A stretch of DNA of 25,724 bases from a virus (IMGVR_UViG_3300048839_000755:1-25724); one strand, 5' to 3'. Positions 1 through 8,830 are shown, numbered from the stretch's first letter. The notes: generated from the sequence alone by a model not told the origin. Made by a program: numbers and translations.

Positions 1-6
1 GCGCTG

Positions 7-612
7 ATGTCGTTTTCCGAATCCATCCTTCCGATCAGCATCGCTCCGAGCGCAACGTCGACGGTCAATTTTTCTACCACCGTCCTGACACTGCGCGGCG
101 GCGGCGAGTATCGGAATCGGCTCTGGGCACATCCATTGCGCTCGTATTCCGCGCGATATGGCGCCCGTGATGTTGAGGAAATCCAACGAACCCTCACCAC
201 GTTTGTAAATGAGCGGGCTGGTGCCTTCGAGGCGTTTCGTGCTCGCGACTGGTCCGACTATACCGCGGTAAATGAACCTCTCGGGACGGGCGATGGCGTC
301 AAGACCATTTTCCCATTCGTGAAATACTACGGCGACTATGAGCGCCGCATTCAGAAACCCGACGGTGACACCGTGACAATCCGTGTAAACGGAGCAGTCG
401 TCAACGGCGCGTCCTATACTGTCGATGCGGTCGACGGCGCAGTCATTTTCAATACCGCGCCGACCAGCGGCGTGAGCGTCACATGGTCGGGACAGTTTCA
501 TGTTCCGGTCCGGTTCGATGATGATGTGTTCGATGTGCTGATGCACTTCCATCGCAAGGGCAGTATCCCGAGCATCGGCTTGAAGGAGGTTCGTCTCCGT
601 GACGCTTACTGA
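7..612 (+). CDS. DUF2460 tail-tip protein (GTA gp12-like distal tail protein)
   Basis: This 201-aa protein matches the DUF2460 family, the distal-tail component encoded by gene 12 of the Rhodobacter gene transfer agent. Family-typical features are the opening PISIAPSATSTVNFSTTVL, the segment around FRARDWSDY (residues about 76-84) and the later NGAxVNGxxYTVD stretch (about 125-140). Length is usual for the family (about 200 aa). The ATG overlaps a TGA at 5-7 that probably ends the preceding structural gene, of which only the last bases are in the window. It is first in a four-gene block with the GTA gene 12-13-14-15 order, so it is expected at the tube-baseplate junction. Family assignment is from remembered family sequence, not a search. 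Confidence 0.9.
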   Translation: MSFSESILPISIAPSATSTVNFSTTVLTLRGGGEYRNRLWAHPLRSYSARYGARDVEEIQRTLTTFVNERAGAFEAFRARDWSDYTAVNEPLGTGDGVKTIFPFVKYYGDYERRIQKPDGDTVTIRVNGAVVNGASYTVDAVDGAVIFNTAPTSGVSVTWSGQFHVPVRFDDDVFDVLMHFHRKGSIPSIGLKEVRLRDAY

Positions 613-1456
613 TCACATTTCGACCGGCACGACAACGCTCTGTTACTGCTGGGTGATCCGGCGCCGCGACGATACCCGGATCGGGTTCACGGATCATGAC
701 CAGGATGTCGTGATCGACGGCGTGACGTGCCATGCGTCCACGGGGATGACCACGACGAAGTACTCGAAGTCGCTCGGGCTCAACGAAGACGACATGGAAG
801 TCGAGGGCGTCATCGACAACGACCTGCTCACCGAGGAAGACCTTCTCGCCGGGCAATATGACGACGCCGACGCGGATCTGTATCTCGTGAACTGGTCCGA
901 CCCGACGCAGTTCAATCACCTCGCGACAGGTCAGATCGGCGCGGTGACGGAGCGTGACGGTGGCGCGTTCACGGCTGTCTTCCTGTCGCTGGCGAACCTT
1001 CTCGGGCAGAACATCGGCCGCGTTTACTCTCGATCGTGCGAGACGTACTTCGGTTCCGCAGAGTGCGGCATAGACGCCACGCTGGCGGCATATCGCGGAA
1101 CGGCCACTGTCACCGCAGTCGACGCTACGACAATCACCGTGTCTGGGCTTTCCGGTTTCGATGACGGGTGGTTCACTTATGGTGTCGGCGAGCACAGCAC
1201 ATCCGGACTGCAATTTGCGATCCGCGAACACAGCGGGACAGAAATTCGCCTCTGGCAACGCCCCCGTGTGACCATCGAGGTCGGAGATGAAATTGTCGTG
1301 ACGGCAGGTTGTCGTCGCGATGCCGATACGTGTCAGTCGAAATTTTCCAACATCCTGAACTTCCGGGGTTTTCCATTCGTGCCGGGCAATGATCGACTCA
1401 CTCAGTATCCGATTGCGAAGGGTGGCACGGTTTCCAATACGACAGGTGGCAAATGA
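599..1456 (+). CDS. DUF2163 baseplate hub protein (GTA gp13-like)
   Basis: This 285-aa protein has the DUF2163 layout. The N-terminal domain (about 1-150) includes IGFTDHDQDVVIDG. The C-terminal signature has cysteines in RSCETYFGSAECGID and in CRRDADTCQSKF, followed by NFRGFPFVPGND (about 240-275). In GTA the homologous hub protein carries four conserved cysteines associated with an iron-sulfur cluster; all four candidates are present here, so a cluster is plausible but inferred. The start is a GTG at 599 with an AAGGAGG Shine-Dalgarno at 583-589, overlapping the end of the DUF2460 gene by 14 nt. It lies between the DUF2460 and NlpC/P60 genes, as in GTA clusters. Confidence 0.9.
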   Translation: MTLTDHISTGTTTLCYCWVIRRRDDTRIGFTDHDQDVVIDGVTCHASTGMTTTKYSKSLGLNEDDMEVEGVIDNDLLTEEDLLAGQYDDADADLYLVNWSDPTQFNHLATGQIGAVTERDGGAFTAVFLSLANLLGQNIGRVYSRSCETYFGSAECGIDATLAAYRGTATVTAVDATTITVSGLSGFDDGWFTYGVGEHSTSGLQFAIREHSGTEIRLWQRPRVTIEVGDEIVVTAGCRRDADTCQSKFSNILNFRGFPFVPGNDRLTQYPIAKGGTVSNTTGGK

Positions 1457-1875
1457 GACAGGATGTCGTCAGCGAAGCGCGCGAGTGGATCGGAACGCCG
1501 TTCAAGCACCAGCACGCCACGAAGGGTCAGGGCTGCGATTGCATCGGCTTGGTTCGCGGCGTGTACCGCGAAGTCACAGGGGCCGAGGCCGAGACGCCAC
1601 CGCCTTACTCTACCACATGGATCGACCGGACTCGTGGCGAACCGCTTCTCGACGCGCTCGGACGAAATCTGGTTCGTGTCGAGACGATAGAGCCTGGCGA
1701 TATCGTCGTGTTCCGCATGGTTCGTAACCGGCCGGCAAAACACTGCGCCGTTGTGTCAAACGAAGATCATGTGATACACGCGTATCAGAGCATCGGTTCG
1801 GTACAAGAAACGGTTCTTGACGAACACTGGTCGAGTAAAATTGTCGGGGTGTTTCGGTTCCCCGATACGGAGTGA
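1453..1875 (+). CDS. NlpC/P60 family peptidase (GTA gp14-like tail peptidoglycan hydrolase)
   Basis: This 140-aa protein is a compact NlpC/P60 cysteine peptidase. The nucleophile motif GCDCIGLVRGV places the catalytic Cys at residue 30. The active-site His is probably H97 in AKHCAVVS, and H109 in VIHAYQ is a candidate third polar residue. Enzymes of this family cut peptidoglycan cross-bridge peptides, and as the third gene of the GTA-like tip module it should help the tail cross the murein during DNA delivery. Length is typical of GTA gene 14 homologues. ATGA overlap couples it to the DUF2163 gene. There is no signal peptide, as expected for a virion component. Confidence 0.93.
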   Translation: MRQDVVSEAREWIGTPFKHQHATKGQGCDCIGLVRGVYREVTGAEAETPPPYSTTWIDRTRGEPLLDALGRNLVRVETIEPGDIVVFRMVRNRPAKHCAVVSNEDHVIHAYQSIGSVQETVLDEHWSSKIVGVFRFPDTE

Positions 1876-1878
1876 CGC

Positions 1879-4800
1879 ATGGCAACACTGGCACTAGCAG
1901 CAGCAGGCGCAGCGATCGGTGGCAGCATCGGTGGCGGCATCCTCGGCGTGTCAATGGTCCAGATCGGCATGATGGTCGGCTCGATGGCCGGCAACTACAT
2001 CGACAATGCCGTTCTCACTCCGGACACTGTGACAAAGACGGAAGGTTCGCGTCTGACCGGCATCCAATATGTCAGCGCGTCGGAAGGAACACCGATTCCG
2101 GTTCTCGTCGGCAAGTCCCGCGTCGGTGGAACTCTGATATGGGCAACGCCGCTCATCGAGCAGACTGTCATCGACACGGAGATTACGCCGGGAAAGTTTT
2201 CCGACACGATCAGTGAAGCGACCATTTATGTCTATCGGTCGTCATTCGCGATCGGGCTGTGTGAAGGCAACGAAGGCATGTCGCTCGGTCGCGTCTGGAT
2301 CGACGGCTCTCTGGTCAACAAGGCTGGGATCACTTGGAGGTTCTATGATGGAACGCAGACGACCGCTGACACGCTGATCGAATCGACGGAAGGTGTCGGG
2401 TCGACTCCGGCATTCAAGGGCACAGCGTATGTTGTGTTCGAAGACCTCAATCTGTCACCCTATGGCAACAGAATACCCCAAGTGACGGTCGAGGTCATTA
2501 ATCCGATCGCGTCGCAGAGCACTCGTCTCGAAACGGTCATTGAAGGCGCAAACGTGATCCCCGGAGCGGGTGAATTTGTCTATGCGACATCGAATGTCAC
2601 GACCGAGGACGATGCAGGAAATACCGATGCGTCGACGGTGAATACAGAGCAGTCGATTTCGGACTTCTCCGTCTCCATTGACGATCTGCAAGCACAGGCG
2701 CCGAACATCGGATCGGCATCAGTTGTCGTCGGCTGGTTCGGATCGAGCACAAGTGCGGCGACGTGCGACATCGAGCCCAAGGTCGAAACGAGTGACAAAT
2801 CGACCGTTCCCTATGAGTGGAACGTCGGTCCGACCGATCGTTCGACAGCGAGCGTGGTGACGCAGGTTGACGGGGTAGCGGCTTATGGCGGAACGCCATC
2901 GGATCAGTCGGTCCGCGAGGCGTTCACCGATGTCAAGAGTCGTGGGCTTCGCGCCATGTTCTACCCGTTCGTCTTCATGGACATGACCGGTTATCCGTGG
3001 CGTGGTCGAATAACCGGAACCGCGTCGAATCTGCTCGGAACTGCCGACCCATCCGATTTCGCGCTGACCGAGGAAGACCGCACCGACAGCGAAGGTAACG
3101 TGATCGGCACGAATTACATCGTGACGTACAGCGGGCCGGCCGAGTGGAAATATCGTCGCATGATACTACACTACGCGACATTGCTTTCCGATATTCTCGA
3201 ATCGGGTGATGTGTTCCTGGTCGGATCAGAAATGGTCGGCATGACACAGAGTGATGATGGGTGGGGCGCCGGGCTCGCGACACTGATCGCTGACGTTCAG
3301 TCCGTCCTCCCCGCCGGTGTGAAAATCAGCTACGCATCCGATTGGTCCGAATACAACGATCCGGACCTGAGCGCGACGTGGACTGCCGCTGATTTCATCG
3401 GGATCGACTACTATCTTCCTCTGACCGACTGGCGTACCGACGACGATCGGGATTACAGTCACGACACGTTCGTCGCGGGTGTGACGAGCGGGGAGTATTG
3501 GGATTATTACTACGCAGACGAGGCGGCGCGAAACGCTGGCACGCAGACCGCGATCACGTCGGACGCTTTCCGGCAGAAGCATATCGACTACTGGCGCGAT
3601 ACCGAACACCCCGGCAAGGCAATATATCTGACGGAGCTCGGTTGTCCTGCGGTGGACAAGGGTGCGAACCAGCCGAACATGTTTGTCGATGCGAAGTCGG
3701 ACGAATCTGGTCTGCCGTGGTTCTCGAACGGCAAGCGGGATGATGTCGTGCAGCGGCGTTACATCGAAGGCGTCATCGACGGTCTGACCGGTGTGGTCGA
3801 TCCGGCGAACATTTTCGTGTGGTCGTGGGATGCTCGCCCGTATCCGACATTTCCGGGTCTGGAAAGTGTCTGGGCCGATGCGGTGAATTACAATCGCGGT
3901 CACTGGCTGAACGGACGGCTCGGCAAATCGTCTGTCGCCGATATGGTCACATTCATGATGAACCGTGCCGGCGTCGCAGATTTCGATGTGTCCGCACTCG
4001 ATCAGATCAATGTGCTGTTTGAGGGAATGGTTTTCTCCGAAATCACGTCCACGCGCAACATCCTGGCCGACGTTATGATGGCCTACAATTTCGATGCGTC
4101 CGAGGAAAGTGGTTCGATAGTGTTCCGTCCGCGGAACGACTACGGTGAAACTGTAATCGACATTGACGATTTCGTGACGGGCGACAACGCGGAAACATTT
4201 GAACGGATGCGGACGAAGGACACCGACATGCCGTCGAAGGTCGTGCTCGACTTCATTGACCCCCTGCGTGATTATCAGTCGGGTTCCGTGTCCAGTTTCA
4301 GCGTCGTCGGGCAATCAAATCGGGCCGTATCCATGACCACGAGGGTCACACTGGACGAAGACTATGCGTTTTCGCTGGCAAACGTCAAACTGCACGAATC
4401 GTGGAATGCTCGCGACACAATGACGTTCGCAATCCCATTCGGATCGGAAATGAGCGGGGCGGATTACTTCACCGATGTTCAACTCGGTCAGTGGTTCGAC
4501 CTCGGCGCCTATCGGCTCCGGGTGATGCGTGTCACCTATGGCGACAGGATGGAAATCGAGGTTGCCGGATTCGACCCTGGCATATACGACATGTGGGTCA
4601 CATCTGACCGCCTGCCCTATGTGATCCCGACAGTCACGTTCGGAACGTCACGGGTCGTGTTTGCGGAATTGCCGCTCGCGTCAGAATCGCAATCGAACCA
4701 TTGGTCTCCGCGAGTGTTCGGGTGGCAAACGCCGTGGCCGGGTGGGGTCAGCGTCTACGAAGACGACGGCAGTGGGAACCTGACCCTGAACACGTCCGTC

Positions 4801-5574
4801 ACGTCACGAGCCGTGACGGGTCGTCTGGAATCCAGTCTCACCCCAGCCGATCCGTGGAAATGGGACGACGCCGGGGAAATCGTTCTGAGCCTTGATTATG
4901 ATCGGGATTCGCTCTCGACGGCGAGTGACCTTGCCGTGCTCAACGGCGCGAACGGTCTCGCGATATACAATGCGTCCGCGGGTGAGTGGGAAGTCCTGCA
5001 ATTCGCGAATGCCGATCTGAACGTCGACGGAACCTACACGTTGACCCGACTTCTCCGCGGTCAGCTTGGAACGGAGACTGTTGCGGAAAACACACACCCC
5101 GTCGGGTCGCAAGTCATCGCGTATTCACCGAATCGTGATGCAACGCTTTCGGGCACTATCGCGAGTCTCGGTGTCGCAAAGTCGCTTCGATACGGACCAA
5201 GCACGGTCGATCCGTCAGACGGCCGATACACGGATGTCACGGTCACGCCGCAAGGTGTGGCATATCGTCCTTATTCACCGGTCCATTTGCTCCAGGTCAA
5301 GGAAGGCAGCGGCGATATCACATTGACGTGGGTGCGCCGGGCACGGCTCGGTGGCGATTCCTGGGAAGTCGCAGAAGTGCCGCTGAACGAAGACTCCGAA
5401 AGCTACGAAGTGGTGATCACCGGTGGTCGAACCGTCACGGTCAGTGGCGCGACGACATATGCGTACACCGTCGCGCAACAGGCCACCGATTTCGGATCTG
5501 CACAGGATTCGGTTACGTGGAAGGTTGCGCAAATCGGAACCGTGTTTGGGAAAGGACCATACGGCTATGAGTAA
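1879..5574 (+). CDS. Tail tip/host-specificity megaprotein with GTA TIM-barrel-like domain (GTA gp15-like)
   Basis: This 1231-aa protein is the largest in the window and corresponds to GTA gene 15. It starts with a Gly/Ala-rich hydrophobic segment (about 2-40), which could help membrane passage. The GTA TIM-barrel-like domain lies at about residues 350-660, with RGLRAMFYPFVFMDM, DWSEY, DFIGIDYYLPL, YLTELGCPAVDKG and FVWSWDARP. This part resembles glycoside-hydrolase barrels, but I cannot confirm enzymatic activity. The remainder is beta-rich tip sequence. The ATG follows the upstream stop by 3 nt with an ACGGAG ribosome site. In GTA this protein makes the distal tip and spike that contact the host. 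The 3' end overlaps the next gene by 8 nt. Confidence 0.92.
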   Translation: MATLALAAAGAAIGGSIGGGILGVSMVQIGMMVGSMAGNYIDNAVLTPDTVTKTEGSRLTGIQYVSASEGTPIPVLVGKSRVGGTLIWATPLIEQTVIDTEITPGKFSDTISEATIYVYRSSFAIGLCEGNEGMSLGRVWIDGSLVNKAGITWRFYDGTQTTADTLIESTEGVGSTPAFKGTAYVVFEDLNLSPYGNRIPQVTVEVINPIASQSTRLETVIEGANVIPGAGEFVYATSNVTTEDDAGNTDASTVNTEQSISDFSVSIDDLQAQAPNIGSASVVVGWFGSSTSAATCDIEPKVETSDKSTVPYEWNVGPTDRSTASVVTQVDGVAAYGGTPSDQSVREAFTDVKSRGLRAMFYPFVFMDMTGYPWRGRITGTASNLLGTADPSDFALTEEDRTDSEGNVIGTNYIVTYSGPAEWKYRRMILHYATLLSDILESGDVFLVGSEMVGMTQSDDGWGAGLATLIADVQSVLPAGVKISYASDWSEYNDPDLSATWTAADFIGIDYYLPLTDWRTDDDRDYSHDTFVAGVTSGEYWDYYYADEAARNAGTQTAITSDAFRQKHIDYWRDTEHPGKAIYLTELGCPAVDKGANQPNMFVDAKSDESGLPWFSNGKRDDVVQRRYIEGVIDGLTGVVDPANIFVWSWDARPYPTFPGLESVWADAVNYNRGHWLNGRLGKSSVADMVTFMMNRAGVADFDVSALDQINVLFEGMVFSEITSTRNILADVMMAYNFDASEESGSIVFRPRNDYGETVIDIDDFVTGDNAETFERMRTKDTDMPSKVVLDFIDPLRDYQSGSVSSFSVVGQSNRAVSMTTRVTLDEDYAFSLANVKLHESWNARDTMTFAIPFGSEMSGADYFTDVQLGQWFDLGAYRLRVMRVTYGDRMEIEVAGFDPGIYDMWVTSDRLPYVIPTVTFGTSRVVFAELPLASESQSNHWSPRVFGWQTPWPGGVSVYEDDGSGNLTLNTSVTSRAVTGRLESSLTPADPWKWDDAGEIVLSLDYDRDSLSTASDLAVLNGANGLAIYNASAGEWEVLQFANADLNVDGTYTLTRLLRGQLGTETVAENTHPVGSQVIAYSPNRDATLSGTIASLGVAKSLRYGPSTVDPSDGRYTDVTVTPQGVAYRPYSPVHLLQVKEGSGDITLTWVRRARLGGDSWEVAEVPLNEDSESYEVVITGGRTVTVSGATTYAYTVAQQATDFGSAQDSVTWKVAQIGTVFGKGPYGYE

Positions 5575-6034
5575 CACGACAAATCTCGCCCTGCCGCTAC
5601 TCGCGGCGGCACAGTCACAGAAACACGTAACCGTGAACGAATCGCTCGACATGATCGACGATCTTCTCGGGCAGGGTCACGGATCACTCGGGTCGTTTCT
5701 TCGCTTGCGGTCCATTGATGTCGAACTCACCGGGCTGTCAGGCGCCAGTGTGAGTTCGACCGGGCTCTTGCCGGATCGCGCGATTGTTCTCGGCGTCACG
5801 TCGAAGGTCACACTGGCCGTGACCGGTGCCACGGATTTTTCCGTTGGGGTATCGGGCGACACGACCAAGTTCGGATCGGCACTTTCCGTTGCGCTCGATT
5901 CGGAGAATGTCGGGGTCGTCGGACCCTATGCCATCTACGCCGCCACCGATGTCGTTCTGACTGCTGGTGGTTCAGATTTCACAGGGGGTAGCGTGAAGCT
6001 GTCCGCTCACATTCTGGAAATGGGATTCGTCTGA
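5567..6034 (+). CDS. DUF2793 family protein
   Basis: This 155-aa protein opens with the DUF2793 signature TTNLALPLLAAAQSQKHVTV followed by NESLDMIDDLL. DUF2793 proteins are common in alphaproteobacterial phages, prophages and GTA clusters, immediately downstream of the gene-15-like hub, exactly as here. Function is not established; a tail-tip or fibre attachment role is inferred from position. The rest (about 45-155) is predicted beta-rich, with many Val, Thr, Ser and Gly. The ATG at 5567 was chosen over more upstream in-frame starts because it gives a short 8-nt overlap and begins exactly at the conserved domain. Confidence 0.85.
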   Translation: MSNTTNLALPLLAAAQSQKHVTVNESLDMIDDLLGQGHGSLGSFLRLRSIDVELTGLSGASVSSTGLLPDRAIVLGVTSKVTLAVTGATDFSVGVSGDTTKFGSALSVALDSENVGVVGPYAIYAATDVVLTAGGSDFTGGSVKLSAHILEMGFV

Positions 6035-7077
6035 TGGTGGTACAGAAATGGAACAAGAACAGCCCGGAACTGATCGAAACGGTCAATGTTTTCCGGGAAC
6101 AGGGCCGCAACGTTTCAGCAACGGCACGCGCGATGGGTGTCCATCGTCGGACAATTGGGCATCGCCTCGATAAAGCTGTCGAACTCGGCATTCTCGGGGA
6201 AGAAGAGACCGGCAACCCGAACGCTCCAAATGCCGAACAATACGAATCGGCCCGTGAGCGGAAAATCAAGTCGTTCCAGAAAAAGCAGAAGACTGGTTCG
6301 TGGGACAAGCCGGTCCTCGCGCGGGTCGCGCACCGCCAGTTCCGGATCAAGTTGTTCGGTGACCCGCATATGGACTCGGATGCGTTCGATATCGACCTGT
6401 TCGAAAAGCACTGGTTCGAACTCGATGCGGCCGGTGGCGTTTACGGCGTGATGATCGGCGATATGTTCAACAACTGGCTCCGCGTTCTGTCTCACCTGTG
6501 GAAGCATGAAGGCGATCCTGACGACGCATGGACGCTGTTCGAGCACTATATGGAGCAACGCGGGTCGGCGCTGATCGCGGCGTGCTCGGGGAACCACGAT
6601 GACTGGACGCACGCGCCGGCCGATCCGATCGACCTGCTGATGAAACGTCACGGGGTGGTGTATCGACAGGGCGCCGTCCGTGTGGTCATCACCGACGGTG
6701 AAAAATCCGCATCAATGGCGTTGAGGCACAAATGGCGCGGTCACTCGATGTATTCGCCCGCTCACGGCTTGCGACGGGCCGCGCAGGAGGGATGGCACGA
6801 TAACATCATGGTTGGCGGGCACACGCACCAGGACGAGGACCGTGCAACGGTCCAGCCACGGACCGGGTTCATATCGAACCTGTTCCAGCTCTCGGCGTTC
6901 AAGCGGTTCGACGAATTCGCAGATGTTCACGGGTTCAAGCCGCACGCCACGCTACCGATTCGGGATCTGGTCGTCGACCTCGACCGAGCCGATAACGACC
7001 CGGACAAGGTGAAGACGTTCTATGACGGTGACGGCGCCGCGGCGTATCTGGCGTGGGCCAGAGGTCGGGCGGGTTAG
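6034..7077 (+). CDS. HTH plus calcineurin-like metallophosphoesterase fusion protein
   Basis: This 347-aa protein has two parts. Residues 10-50 form a resolvase/sigma-like helix-turn-helix (NVSATARAMGVHRRTIGHRL). Residues 105-270 carry all calcineurin-like metallophosphoesterase blocks: GDPH (109-112), IGD (141-143), GNHD (186-189), RHKWRGH (231-237) and GGHTH (261-265), so the two-metal site looks intact. Substrate is unknown; family members hydrolyse phosphodiesters, nucleotides or DNA/RNA ends. The start overlaps the previous stop as TGATG. Its stop codon interlocks with that of the convergent dNMP kinase. HTH-phosphoesterase fusions recur in phages near replication genes, so a nucleic-acid role is likelier than a virion role. 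Confidence 0.87.
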   Translation: MVVQKWNKNSPELIETVNVFREQGRNVSATARAMGVHRRTIGHRLDKAVELGILGEEETGNPNAPNAEQYESARERKIKSFQKKQKTGSWDKPVLARVAHRQFRIKLFGDPHMDSDAFDIDLFEKHWFELDAAGGVYGVMIGDMFNNWLRVLSHLWKHEGDPDDAWTLFEHYMEQRGSALIAACSGNHDDWTHAPADPIDLLMKRHGVVYRQGAVRVVITDGEKSASMALRHKWRGHSMYSPAHGLRRAAQEGWHDNIMVGGHTHQDEDRATVQPRTGFISNLFQLSAFKRFDEFADVHGFKPHATLPIRDLVVDLDRADNDPDKVKTFYDGDGAAAYLAWARGRAG

Positions 7078-7730
7078 TCCCACCCCTTGTCCATGAACAC
7101 GTAGTCAAACCATCCGGTCAGTTCCGCGATCGAGCCGGTGTTCTGATACTGCATGTCCCACGGCACACCGCCTTCCGACGGGTGGTTTCCGACCTCGACA
7201 CCGCGATCGGTAAGAGCGACGACATTGCCGCCCAGGTCACGGATCATTTGTGCTTCGTTTTCGAACCGCACATCGTCGATGACGATGCGGTTGTGGCCGT
7301 CTTCGATCAACGACTGAATGCGGGCTCTGGCGAGGTTCACCCAGAAATCCTCACCCATCACGTCGCGACCCCACTCGGTGCCGAGCGTCTGCATGACGTG
7401 ACGGGTTGTCTTGTCGCCAAGCGCGGGAATCGGGGTTTCTTTGAAGACGCCCTCGATGAATTCCATGGGTTCTCCCGCCCCCATCTGTTCCAGCAATGCG
7501 GCGGTCATAGCCTTCAACGGGCCGGCGAACTTGACGCGCTCGAAGCCGTGTCGACGGATCAGATGTTCCGCAGCCGTAGATTTCCCTGACCCGGCCCGGC
7601 CGCAGATACCGATGATGAGCGGTTCGCGACCGCATGTCGGCGTGTCGTCGTCGGTTCCCCATCGCTTGCTACAGTCGGGGCAGAACCATTCGTCGCCTTC
7701 ACGGCGCATGTCAGTGTGATGACTGGTCAT
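7074..7730 (-). CDS. Deoxynucleoside monophosphate kinase (phage type) with N-terminal zinc-ribbon-like segment
   Basis: This 218-aa protein has a P-loop GRAGSGKS (44-51) after the strand PLIIGIC, and the phage dNMP-kinase signature VIDDVRFENEAQMI around residue 150. Such enzymes phosphorylate dNMPs released from host DNA for phage synthesis. An extra N-terminal segment has CPDC (17-20) and Cys33, possibly half of a metal-binding knuckle; this is unusual for the family. The ATG at 7730 follows a good GGAGG site with an 8-nt spacer. It is the last gene of the leftward operon, 3 nt after the preceding stop. Its TAA interlocks with the TAG of the convergent phosphoesterase gene. Confidence 0.88.
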   Translation of the reverse strand: MTSHHTDMRREGDEWFCPDCSKRWGTDDDTPTCGREPLIIGICGRAGSGKSTAAEHLIRRHGFERVKFAGPLKAMTAALLEQMGAGEPMEFIEGVFKETPIPALGDKTTRHVMQTLGTEWGRDVMGEDFWVNLARARIQSLIEDGHNRIVIDDVRFENEAQMIRDLGGNVVALTDRGVEVGNHPSEGGVPWDMQYQNTGSIAELTGWFDYVFMDKGWD

Positions 7731-7733
7731 TCT

Positions 7734-8060
7734 TCATACCTCCGGGAGTGCGGGAACGGACGGCAACGCCCGAGTTTCGATGACGGGGAGACCGGGTACT
7801 TCAATCATCGGTTCCGGTGCCTCGATCGTGTTCGGGTTCGTCGGCGCGAATTGCAATTTGCGAATCGCTTCCGACACGGCCTCACCGATGGTGTCTGCGT
7901 GCGCATGGATCGAGCCTTGAGCGGACGGACGACGGAGCGTGCAGAAGTATTTCTTCCACCCGTGCGCTCCCGGTGTGGATTTCCCGTAGCTGATCGACAC
8001 GATCGAACCATTTGCGATCAGTCGATGCGCCTCTCCGAAGATTGCGGTTTCAGTCATCAT
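7734..8060 (-). CDS. Hypothetical phage protein (108 aa)
   Basis: I do not recognise this protein. The start is taken at the ATG at 8060, which overlaps the previous stop (ATGA) and has AAAGGA upstream; the frame is open to 8105, but that part overlaps the neighbour. The N-terminal two-thirds look folded (segments SIVSISYGKSTPG, HGWKKYFCTLRR, then a helix AVSEAIRKLQF). The last 35 residues are Pro/Val/Glu-rich and probably disordered. It sits between a 59-aa protein and the dNMP kinase in the leftward replication operon, so an early function is likely by position only. Confidence 0.7.
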   Translation of the reverse strand: MMTETAIFGEAHRLIANGSIVSISYGKSTPGAHGWKKYFCTLRRPSAQGSIHAHADTIGEAVSEAIRKLQFAPTNPNTIEAPEPMIEVPGLPVIETRALPSVPALPEV

Positions 8061-8236
8061 GTCGTGTGTTCCTTTGCATTGCGCGGCTTGCCAGCAGCTT
8101 TCCACATGGCGACCGCTTCAACCCATTCTTCATTCTCGTCTATCAGGAATTGGGCTTGTCGAGTTTCGATATCAATTTCCTCGTCCGTCATGGCATCGAA
8201 ATCGCCCGCATACTTCTCCCACATATCAGTCATCAT
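8057..8236 (-). CDS. Small acidic hypothetical protein (59 aa)
   Basis: Unrecognised. The start is the ATG at 8236, preceded by GGGAG with a 7-nt spacer and overlapping the upstream gene by 11 nt; the frame is open upstream to 8278 but without better signals. The product is acidic and helical (MTDEEIDIETRQAQFLIDENEEW) with a basic tail (KAAGKPRNAKE). Its TGA overlaps the next ATG. It belongs to a run of three small coupled genes between the polymerase thumb fragment and the dNMP kinase. Confidence 0.65.
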   Translation of the reverse strand: MMTDMWEKYAGDFDAMTDEEIDIETRQAQFLIDENEEWVEAVAMWKAAGKPRNAKEHTT

Positions 8237-8387
8237 CGTTTTTCTCCCACGGCGGTTTCGGTAAGGTGATTTCCACATCGCGCTGTTGAAGCGATCGTTC
8301 CTGCGCGCGACGAATCTTCTCTCCGATAGGTTGCTTCTTCGGATCGTTTCGCGGACGCATTGTGTAGAATTCGACAGGTCGGTTCAT
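8226..8387 (-). CDS. Small basic hypothetical protein (53 aa)
   Basis: Unrecognised. The ATG at 8387 overlaps the stop of the polymerase thumb fragment as ATGA, the junction used throughout this genome, so this start is preferred over the longer open frame up to 8480. The product is basic in the middle (RPRNDPKKQPIGEKIRRAQER) and ends with an acidic KNDDD tail. It might bind nucleic acid or a replication partner; that is a guess from charge and position. Confidence 0.6.
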   Translation of the reverse strand: MNRPVEFYTMRPRNDPKKQPIGEKIRRAQERSLQQRDVEITLPKPPWEKNDDD

Positions 8388-8830
8388 ATCACCAGTTTCT
8401 CCGCTTCTCGAATGTAATAGAGCCAGTTCACGTTGTCCCACCGGAACGCGCTCATGTCGTTCGTCGGCGTCACGGTCCATCCCGCCTGGACAGAGAATCG
8501 GCGGTCTTCCGTTCCCTTATTCTTCAACGGCGGAAGGGTCTTCGTCAACGTCTTTCCGTCAGTCGAGACGTAATACCGCGTGGTGTTCTGGATCGGATCG
8601 TCGCCCCACAAGAGACCACCATTGCGAGGAACCTTGACCGACAACTGGAAGTCGAACGGATCGCGGTGGTTCTTGATGAAATCCGCCACCGGAACGCCAC
8701 GGACCATCTGCGCTTCGGCCGCTTTCCGCACGACCAGCATCGAGTGGTCCTGGTGCCATTGCCGCTCGCGCGTGCCGGGGTCGTCGAAATACGTCTGGTA
8801 GGCATAGGCGCCGATTCGTTTGATCTTCAC
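8384..8830 (-). CDS. Family B DNA polymerase, C-terminal (thumb) fragment of a split gene
   Basis: This 148-aa product is the thumb domain missing from the polymerase fragment upstream. It opens with KIKRIGAYAY, the KxY-type strand that normally follows the palm, and continues with WHQDHSMLVVRKAAEA, DFIKNHRDPFDF and KVPRNGGLLWG, which are features of phage PolB C-termini, then a lysine-rich YYVSTDGKTL hairpin. The start is taken as the GTG at 8830, which overlaps the endonuclease stop (GTGA) and lies 6 nt after AAAGGA; an in-frame GTG at 8848 is an alternative. It should associate with the N-terminal fragment to form a two-subunit enzyme; that assembly is inferred. Confidence 0.87.
   Translation of the reverse strand: MKIKRIGAYAYQTYFDDPGTRERQWHQDHSMLVVRKAAEAQMVRGVPVADFIKNHRDPFDFQLSVKVPRNGGLLWGDDPIQNTTRYYVSTDGKTLTKTLPPLKNKGTEDRRFSVQAGWTVTPTNDMSAFRWDNVNWLYYIREAEKLVI

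Noticed and set aside
3226-4314. Long minus-strand open frame of 362 codons inside the tail hub gene
   Set aside because: It is antisense to the GTA-like hub with clear domain motifs, has no recognisable domain, and reflects GC-rich codon bias.
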